From Pseudomonadota bacterium (lineage in GTDB: Bacteria > Pseudomonadota > Gammaproteobacteria > Burkholderiales > Burkholderiaceae_C), in contig CAUJHQ010000006.1 in assembly GCA_963204815.1 (NCBI GenBank), positions 1-47,473 on the forward strand: a DNA stretch of 47,473 nucleotides, given 5' to 3'. The notes under the pieces were generated by a model. The model saw only the letters and a program-made list of their open reading frames with translations, did no database searches and was not told the DNA's origin. How positions within the stretch are numbered: position 1 is the stretch's first letter; each line of letters starts with the position of its first letter. The position numbers were made by a program, and so were the translations under genes. Positions 42,498 through 47,473 of this stretch are shown piece after piece.

Positions 42498-43292
42498 ATG
42501 TTCGTCGACTCCCACTGCCACCTCTCCTTCCCCGAACTGCACGACCGCGTCGACGCCATCCGCGACGACATGGCCGCCGCGCAGGTCGAGCGCGCGCTGT
42601 GCATCTGCACCACGCTGGAGGAATTCCCGCGCGTGCACGCGCTGGCCACGCGCTACGACAACTTCTGGTGCAGCGTCGGCGTCCACCCCGACAACGAAGG
42701 CGTGGCCGAGCCCACGCTCGCCGACCTGACCGAGCGTGCCGCGCTGCCGCGCGTGGTGGCCATCGGCGAGACCGGGCTCGACTACTACCGACTCAACGGC
42801 CGCAGCGTCGAGCAGATGGCGTGGCAGCGCGAGCGCTTCCGCGTGCACATCCGCGCCGCGCTGCAGACCGGGTTGCCGCTCGTCGTGCACACGCGCAGCG
42901 CCAGCGACGACACGCTCGCCATCCTGCGCGAAGAGGGCGGCGGGCGCGCCCGCGGCGTCTTCCACTGTTTCACCGAAACGCGAGAGGTGGCGCGCGCCGC
43001 GCTCGAACTCGGCTTCGACATCTCGTTCTCGGGCATCCTCACCTTCCGCAATGCCGACGAGCTGCGCGAGGTGGCGCGTGAAGTGCCGCTGGACCGCTGC
43101 CTGATCGAGACCGACAGCCCGTATCTCGCACCGGTGCCCAAGCGCGGCAAGACGAACAGCCCGGCCTACGTGCCGCACGTGGCGGCGAAGCTCGCAGAGC
43201 TGAAGGGCATCCCGCTGGAGCGCGCCGCCGAAGCCACCCGGCACAATTTCGAACGCCTCTTCGGCCTGCCGGCCGGGGGCCCGACGACATGA
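42498..43292 (+). CDS. TatD-family metal-dependent hydrolase
   Basis: 264 residues. Metal ligands are all present: His7 and His9 in DSHCHLSF, Glu in VAIGETGLDYY near 91, His in VVHTRSASDD near 132, His in GVFHCFTET near 155, and Asp in IETDSPYLAP near 205. The family comprises DNases and related phosphoesterases acting on DNA ends or modified nucleic acids. It follows the PilZ gene by 40 bases and overlaps the ankyrin-repeat gene (ATGA). Length is typical (about 260). Confidence 0.95.
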   Translation: MFVDSHCHLSFPELHDRVDAIRDDMAAAQVERALCICTTLEEFPRVHALATRYDNFWCSVGVHPDNEGVAEPTLADLTERAALPRVVAIGETGLDYYRLNGRSVEQMAWQRERFRVHIRAALQTGLPLVVHTRSASDDTLAILREEGGGRARGVFHCFTETREVARAALELGFDISFSGILTFRNADELREVAREVPLDRCLIETDSPYLAPVPKRGKTNSPAYVPHVAAKLAELKGIPLERAAEATRHNFERLFGLPAGGPTT

Positions 43293-43924
43293 AGTTATTG
43301 TTTAAGTTCATTGCCTATCTAGCTGTCGCACTGGCAGTTTCTTTGCCGGCACGGGCCGAGTCGGTCGAATACTTCCGCGCCCTGGAGATCGACAACGACC
43401 GCACCGTGGCACGCCTGCTCGCCGGTGGCCTGGACCCCAACACGCGCGACGAACGCGGCCAGGTCGGCCTCTACGTGGCGCTGCGCGCCGGGTCCGCGAA
43501 GTGCGCCACGCTGCTGTATGCCCACCCGGCGATCAGCATCGACGAAGCCAACGTCGCCGGCGAGACGCCGCTGATGATGGCCGCGCTGCGCGGCAACCTG
43601 GAGTGGACCGCCAAGCTCGCGCAGCGCGGCGCGCGCATCAACCGCGACGGCTGGTCGCCGCTGCTCTACGCCGCCAGCGGCCCCGAGCCGAAGGTCGTGG
43701 CCTGGCTGCTGGAGCAGGGTGCCGACGTCGAATCGCTGGCGCCGAACGGCACCACGCCGCTGATGATGGCCGCGCGCTACGGCGCCGAGCCCACCGTCGA
43801 CCTGCTGCTGGCGCGCGGTGCCGACCGAAAGCGCCGCAACGCGCAGGGCCTGGACGCGGCCGCCTTCGCGCGCCTGGGCGGGCGCGAGCCGCTGGCGGCG
43901 CGGCTGGCGGCGAACGCGAACTGA
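43289..43924 (+). CDS. Secreted ankyrin-repeat protein
   Basis: 211 residues with an N-terminal signal peptide (MKLLFKFIAYLAVALAVSLPARA, cleavage about residue 23). Four to five ankyrin repeats follow, with TPLMMAALRGN, SPLLYAASGPEPK and TPLMMAARYGAEP as clear repeat cores. Such proteins mediate protein-protein contacts, here in the periplasm. The first codons (AAGTTATTGTTTAAG) use AT-rich codons unlike the rest, typical of signal-peptide starts. It is the last gene of the mltG operon; two hairpins follow the stop. Partner and function are unknown. Confidence 0.9.
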   Translation: MKLLFKFIAYLAVALAVSLPARAESVEYFRALEIDNDRTVARLLAGGLDPNTRDERGQVGLYVALRAGSAKCATLLYAHPAISIDEANVAGETPLMMAALRGNLEWTAKLAQRGARINRDGWSPLLYAASGPEPKVVAWLLEQGADVESLAPNGTTPLMMAARYGAEPTVDLLLARGADRKRRNAQGLDAAAFARLGGREPLAARLAANAN

Positions 43925-43932
43925 ATCACGCT

Positions 43933-43979
43933 CCCGCGAACGCGGGGTCCGCCGTGCGTGTCGGAATTCATCCGACACG
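43933..43979 (+). terminator. Tandem hairpins ending the mltG operon
   Basis: CCCGC-N4-GCGGG (43933-43946) is followed by a perfect nine-base stem CGTGTCGGA/TCCGACACG with a five-base loop (43957-43979), then GTTCC-like sequence close behind. The T run is short, so strength is uncertain, but its position nine bases after the ankyrin stop supports termination. Confidence 0.6.
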
Positions 43980-44070
43980 TTCCCTGGCGCCGCGCTGACT
44001 GTCGCTTCGCTAAGGCGGCGCGTAGAGTTGTCGACATGGCTGGTTCCACCGGTCTTCGGAGAGACGACTC

Positions 44071-44283
44071 ATGGCCCACACCACCACCGTTCGCAACCCG
44101 TTCATGCTGATGCTCAACCCCGAGGTCGTGCTCGCGGCGGTCGAGAAATCGGAACGGCTGAGCCAGCTCAACCGCCACCTGTGCCGTCCGCTGGACCGCC
44201 CGGTGCTGCCGAAGTCCGATGCCGCCGAGGCCGACGACGGCTTCGCCGCCGGCACCGACGACGAGGTCGGCGAGCCCAGCTGA
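44071..44283 (+). CDS. Small hypothetical protein (70 residues)
   Basis: A 70-residue protein beginning MAHTTTVRNPFMLMLNPEVV and ending in an acidic tail (AAEADDGFAAGTDDEVGEPS). A GGAGA lies eight bases before the ATG, and codon use fits the genome. Short proteins with a NPF.LML.PE.V..AVE.SERL..L...CRPLD.P pattern occur, as I recall, across Burkholderiales without known function. There is no signal peptide or membrane segment. Its stop is one base from the convergent stop of the magnesium ATPase gene. The 146-base stretch upstream holds the hairpins of the preceding operon and probably its own promoter. Confidence 0.7.
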   Translation: MAHTTTVRNPFMLMLNPEVVLAAVEKSERLSQLNRHLCRPLDRPVLPKSDAAEADDGFAAGTDDEVGEPS

Positions 44284-44284
44284 G

Positions 44285-46987
44285 CTACTGCCAGCCGAAG
44301 CGGTGCACGTAGTACCGCTTCATCAACGTGGCGAGCAGGGCGTATCCGCACAGGATGCCGCCCACCCACGCGAAGAACGCCAGGGGCAGCGGTTGCAGCT
44401 TGAAGGCTCCCGCCAACGGCCCCATCGGCAACCACAGCGCCACCGCCGCGATGGCGAGCGTCATCGCCATCAGCCCCGTCGAGGCCCGGCTCTCGATGAA
44501 CGGCAGCCGCGGCGTGCGGATCAGGTGGACGACGAGCGTCTGCGTCAGCAGGCCGACGACGAACCAGCCTGACTGGAACAACCCCTGCTCGGCCGGCGTG
44601 TTCGCCGAGAACACCCACCACAGCACGGCGAAGCTCGTGAGATCGAAGACCGAGCTCACCGGCCCGAAGAAAAGCATGAAGCGGCCGATGTCCGCCGGGT
44701 TCCAGCGCAGCGGCGCGCGCACCAGCTCGTCGTCGACGCGGTCGAACGGAATGCCGGTCTGCGAGACGTCGTAGAGCAGGTTCTGCAGCAGCAGGTGCAG
44801 CGGCAGCATCGGCAGGAACGGCAGGAAGGCGCTCGCCACCAGCACCGAGAAGACGTTGCCGAAGTTCGAGCTCGCCGTCATGCGGATGTACTTCAGCATG
44901 TTGCAGAAGGTGGCGCGACCCTCGACCACGCCCTCGTCCAGCACGAGCAGGCTCTTCTCGAGCAGGATGACGTCGGCCGCCTCCTTGGCGATGTCCACGC
45001 CCGAATCGACCGAGATGCCGATGTCGGCCGCGCGCAGCGCCGGCGCGTCGTTGATGCCGTCGCCCATGAAGCCGACCACGTGGCCCTGCGCCCGCAGCGA
45101 CCGCACGATGCGTTCCTTGTGCAGCGGCGCCAGCTTGGCGAAGACCTGGTGCGCGCGCACCGCCACGGCCAGCGCGGCGTCGTCCATCGCCTCGACCTCG
45201 CCGCCCAGCAGCACCGCGCCCGGCGGCAGCCCGACCTGGCCGCAGATGTGCGCCGCGACGAGTTCGCCGTCGCCCGTCAGCACCTTCACGGCGACGCCGT
45301 GCGCCGCCAGCGCGCGCAGCGCCGGTGCGGCGGACTCCTTCGGCGGGTCGAGAAAGGCGACGTGGCCGACGAGCACGAGACCGGACTCGTCGGCGACGCC
45401 GTAGCCCTTCGGGGCGGCCGGCAGCGTCTTCATCGCCACCGCCACCACGCGCAGGCCGTCGGCGGCCAGTTCGCGCGTAGCCGCCTGCACGCGGGCGAGC
45501 AGGGCGGCGTCGAGCGGCACGTCGTGCGCGCCGCCGGCATCGCGCACCCGCACGTGCGTGCAGACGGCGAGCACCTCTTCGAACGCGCCCTTGCAGATGA
45601 GTTCGTGGCGCTCGTCGCGCGCCGACACCACGACCGACATGCGGCGGCGCTGGAAATCGAACGGGATCTCGTCGACCTTGCGGAAGTCCTGTTCCAGCTT
45701 CAGCTCGGTCTTCAGCTCCACGTGCTCGAGCACCGCGCGGTCGAGCAGGTTCTTCAGCCCGGTCTGGTAGTGGCTGTTCAGGAAGGCCAGCGAGAGCACC
45801 TCGTCGGACGGCTGACCGAAGGCGTCGATGTGGCGCTCGAGCGCGATCTTGTCCTGCGTCAGCGTGCCGGTCTTGTCGGTGCACAGGATGTCCATCGCGC
45901 CCAGGTTCTGGATCGCGTCGAGCCGCTTCACGACGACCTTGCGCCGCGCCAGCGCCACCGCACCGCGCGCCAGCGTGGACGTGACGATCATCGGCAGCAT
46001 CTCCGGCGTCAGCCCCACCGCCACCGAAAGTGCGAACAGGAAGGCCTCGAGCCAGTCGCCCTTGGTGAAGCCGTTGACCAGCATGACGACCGGCACCATC
46101 ACCGCCGCGAAGCGGATCAGCAACCAGCTGACGCTGTTGATGCCGGCCTGGAACGCGTTCGGCGCCGGGTCGGCCGCGGTGGCGTGGGCGGCAAGGGCGC
46201 CGAAGACCGTGCGGGCGCCGGTGTTGACGACCAGCGCCGTGGCCGAGCCCGACACCACGTTGGTGCCCATGAACACGAGGTTGCGCTGGTCCAGCGCCGC
46301 GTCGCCGCCGTCATGCCGGTCGGCGGACTTCTCCACCGGCAGCGATTCGCCGGTGAGCGCCGCCTGGGCGATGAACAGGTCGCGCGCCGACAGCACGCGG
46401 CAATCGGCGGGCACCATGTCGCCGGCCGACAGGTGGACCACGTCGCCAGGCACCAGGCGCCACAGCGGCAGTTCTCGCGGCCCTTGGCGCAGCACGGTCG
46501 CGGTGTTGCCGACGAGCGCCTTCAACGACTCGGCGGCGCGGCTCGAGCGTTGTTCCTGCACGAAGCGGATCGTCGTGCTGAGCGCCACCATGAGCGCGAT
46601 CACGACGGTGGCCTTGGCGTCCTCGGTGAGATACGAGACCACCGCCAGCAAGGTCAGCAGCAGGTTGAACGGGTCGCGGTAGCAATGCCAGAGGTGGAGC
46701 CACCACGGCATCGGCTGGTCGTGTTCGACGACGTTGCGACCGTGACGCGCCAGCCGGGCCGCGGCCTCGCGCGGGCTCAGGCCATCGGCATGCGAACGCA
46801 GCCGACCCAATGCCTCGGCCGGCTCGGCGCGGGCCACGGCCAGCAGGTCCTGGGCAACGAGCGGGCGCGGCGCCGCCTGCCGCGAACGCCCGGCGAGCGC
46901 GTCCTGCAGCGGATGGCGCCCGAAGTGCCCGAGCCGTCGACGGCGCCTCAGGAAGCGGCTGAAGACGGTGGTCAGGCGTGGGATCAC
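44285..46987 (-). CDS. mgtA: Magnesium-transporting P-type ATPase
   Basis: 900 residues from a GTG at 46987, close to E. coli MgtA (898). P-type landmarks are TGESLPVEK near 212, the phosphorylated Asp371 in CTDKTGTLTQDK, KGAFEEVLAVCT near 488, and the hinge MGDGINDAPALRAADIGISV. GLTPEMLPMIVTSTLARGAV near 325 is characteristic of MgtA/MgtB. About ten membrane helices are predicted, with a basic N-terminal tail (RRRRR at 14-18). It imports Mg2+ when the ion is scarce. Its leader is short: the structured region at 47041 begins only 54 bases upstream on the other strand. A Mg-sensing leader is not evident. Confidence 0.95.
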   Translation of the reverse strand: MIPRLTTVFSRFLRRRRRLGHFGRHPLQDALAGRSRQAAPRPLVAQDLLAVARAEPAEALGRLRSHADGLSPREAAARLARHGRNVVEHDQPMPWWLHLWHCYRDPFNLLLTLLAVVSYLTEDAKATVVIALMVALSTTIRFVQEQRSSRAAESLKALVGNTATVLRQGPRELPLWRLVPGDVVHLSAGDMVPADCRVLSARDLFIAQAALTGESLPVEKSADRHDGGDAALDQRNLVFMGTNVVSGSATALVVNTGARTVFGALAAHATAADPAPNAFQAGINSVSWLLIRFAAVMVPVVMLVNGFTKGDWLEAFLFALSVAVGLTPEMLPMIVTSTLARGAVALARRKVVVKRLDAIQNLGAMDILCTDKTGTLTQDKIALERHIDAFGQPSDEVLSLAFLNSHYQTGLKNLLDRAVLEHVELKTELKLEQDFRKVDEIPFDFQRRRMSVVVSARDERHELICKGAFEEVLAVCTHVRVRDAGGAHDVPLDAALLARVQAATRELAADGLRVVAVAMKTLPAAPKGYGVADESGLVLVGHVAFLDPPKESAAPALRALAAHGVAVKVLTGDGELVAAHICGQVGLPPGAVLLGGEVEAMDDAALAVAVRAHQVFAKLAPLHKERIVRSLRAQGHVVGFMGDGINDAPALRAADIGISVDSGVDIAKEAADVILLEKSLLVLDEGVVEGRATFCNMLKYIRMTASSNFGNVFSVLVASAFLPFLPMLPLHLLLQNLLYDVSQTGIPFDRVDDELVRAPLRWNPADIGRFMLFFGPVSSVFDLTSFAVLWWVFSANTPAEQGLFQSGWFVVGLLTQTLVVHLIRTPRLPFIESRASTGLMAMTLAIAAVALWLPMGPLAGAFKLQPLPLAFFAWVGGILCGYALLATLMKRYYVHRFGWQ

Positions 46988-47040
46988 GCGGTGGATGATG
47001 TCACCCTGAGCATCGTTCTTAATGCGCTACGATGTATAGA
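46988..47040. promoter_or_regulatory. Short spacer between mgtA and the structured region
   Basis: These 53 bases are less GC-rich than the flanks and contain CATCGT-N12-ACGATG (47011-47034) and a TATAGA-like hexamer near 47035. They could hold the mgtA promoter on the minus strand and a promoter for the structured RNA on the plus strand. Neither has a convincing -35 partner. Confidence 0.35.
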
Positions 47041-47452
47041 AACCACAGAGGGGGTTTTCGGGGCCTGCGGGAGATACTGCGGGGGCGGTGCCTGAAACCC
47101 CCTGGTGGTGGGAAGTTGGAGATTCCACGGGCGGGAGTATGGGGGTATGGGGCGCAGCCCCATGGGAAGCAGAGGCCGGGGTACCCGGCCGGGCAAGAAA
47201 CTGGACACCAGCGGAGCGGATGGGGGCGAGCTGGGGTTCGTGACGCGGGCGCGACTGGTGAAGGGCTGGCGGTGTCGGCAGCGTGCCCTGATGGCCCAGA
47301 CCGTGGCCGACCCACAAGATCAGAACTGCGCGCGGAAGGCCGGGTAGCGCGGGCCACCCGGCTGCCGGCCTAGCGGAGCTAGGCAGGTGGCCGGGGGGTC
47401 TGCGCGGTCCGGGCGGCGTAGCCGGCCGGGCGCCGCAGGCGCCCCGGCCTAG
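47041..47452 (+). ncRNA. Large structured RNA candidate (IscB/HEARO-type guide RNA possible)
   Basis: About 410 bases without a credible protein; the plus strand is strongly G-rich. It contains a series of short stems: GTGGgAA/TTCCAC (47108-47128); ATGGGGC/GCCCCAT with loop GCA (47147-47163); GGCCGGG/CCCGGCC with loop GTA (47174-47190); CTGG/CCAG (47201-47211); GCCGGGT/ACCCGGC (47339-47362); CCTAGC/GCTAGG with loop GGA (47369-47383), enclosed by GGCCACC/GGTGGCC (47352-47392); and a 3' stem GGCCGGGCGCC with loop GCA and one bulge (47424-47449). Such density suggests a folded RNA read on the plus strand. Segments like CAAGAAACTGG and GGGGGCGAG recall, from memory, the HEARO (omega-RNA) pattern that precedes iscB. 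A group II intron 5' part is an alternative; no domain V is seen. Confidence 0.5.
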
Positions 47453-47460
47453 ATTTATCA

Positions 47461-47466
47461 AAGGGA
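47461..47466 (+). promoter_or_regulatory. Shine-Dalgarno-like sequence at the right edge
   Basis: AAGGGA lies seven bases before the end of the window, directly after the last stem of the structured region and an AT-rich break. Its spacing would suit a start codon at or just beyond position 47474, so a protein gene probably begins outside. Nothing of the protein can be seen. Confidence 0.35.
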
Positions 47467-47473
47467 CACTTAA

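Noticed and set aside
44795..47095. A 766-codon open frame opposite mgtA
   Set aside because: It mirrors the magnesium ATPase, whose P-type motifs are complete; the antisense translation is rich in Arg, His and Gln with no domain.
46988..47200. A magnesium riboswitch or leader peptide for mgtA
   Set aside because: The structured region lies on the opposite strand sense by its G bias, and only about 53 bases of ordinary leader precede the GTG; no proline-rich leader ORF or known Mg-sensor pattern is visible.
47027..47461. Several 60-144 codon open frames on both strands in the right-hand tail
   Set aside because: They run through perfect RNA-like stems, have Pro/Gly/Arg-biased composition, no ribosome sites and no family resemblance.

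Overview
The window is very GC-rich, uses ATGA/GTGA/TTGA stop-start couplings throughout, and carries gene orders typical of Betaproteobacteria, order Burkholderiales: mltG-tmk-holB-pilZ-tatD-ankyrin, DUF4936-ygfZ divergent from mltG, and a DUF3138 porin. The Rubrivivax/Leptothrix/Ideonella-like branch seems likely from general resemblance only. I see no rRNA, tRNA or CRISPR array. About 48 protein genes fill the window and coding density is very high.

Region 1 (1-11.7 kb) is a catabolic and uptake island. A minus-strand run of ten genes reads hydantoinase, Asp/Glu-racemase-like protein, TRAP transporter A (dctP-dctQ-dctM), TRAP transporter B (dctP-dctQ-dctM), amidase, and a 2-keto-4-pentenoate-hydratase-like protein cut by the left edge. 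Divergent from it are an arylmalonate-decarboxylase/maleate-isomerase-family enzyme and a GntR/FCD regulator. The 307-bp divergent spacer is AT-richer and holds repeated palindromes. The substrate is not evident; a cyclic amide or imide degraded to a small organic acid fits.

Region 2 (11.7-30.9 kb) is devoted to polyamines. A DMT exporter, a GlnT/PuuA-like ligase and a PuuC-like aldehyde dehydrogenase come first, then an outer-membrane barrel. Next is a minus-strand operon read from 28.0 kb down to 16.3 kb: class III aminotransferase, puuB, puuD, puuA, spuC, potFGHI and a DUF3138 porin, closed by a strong terminator. It contains both the gamma-glutamylation route and the direct transamination route, plus putrescine import. 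A divergent Lrp/AsnC regulator faces it. A hemerythrin-domain protein, an agmatinase (agmatine to putrescine) and a class I glutamine amidotransferase follow.

Region 3 (31-39.4 kb) holds isocitrate lyase behind an AT-rich, palindrome-rich promoter, a YtrA-type GntR regulator with an ABC exporter, a RidA/Fe-alcohol-dehydrogenase pair divergent from an HSL-type esterase and a thioesterase-GNAT fusion, then DUF4936 and YgfZ.

Region 4 (39.4-47.0 kb) is the housekeeping operon mltG-tmk-holB-pilZ-tatD-ankyrin, a 70-residue orphan and a magnesium-transporting P-type ATPase.

Region 5 (about 47.04-47.47 kb) has no credible protein. It is a G-rich, hairpin-dense stretch that looks like a large structured RNA on the plus strand, ending in a Shine-Dalgarno-like sequence at the very edge of the window. 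It may be the guide-type RNA and 5' end of an IscB/HEARO-type mobile element whose protein would start just outside. This is the most promising candidate for an unusual system here, but identity cannot be settled without the adjoining sequence.
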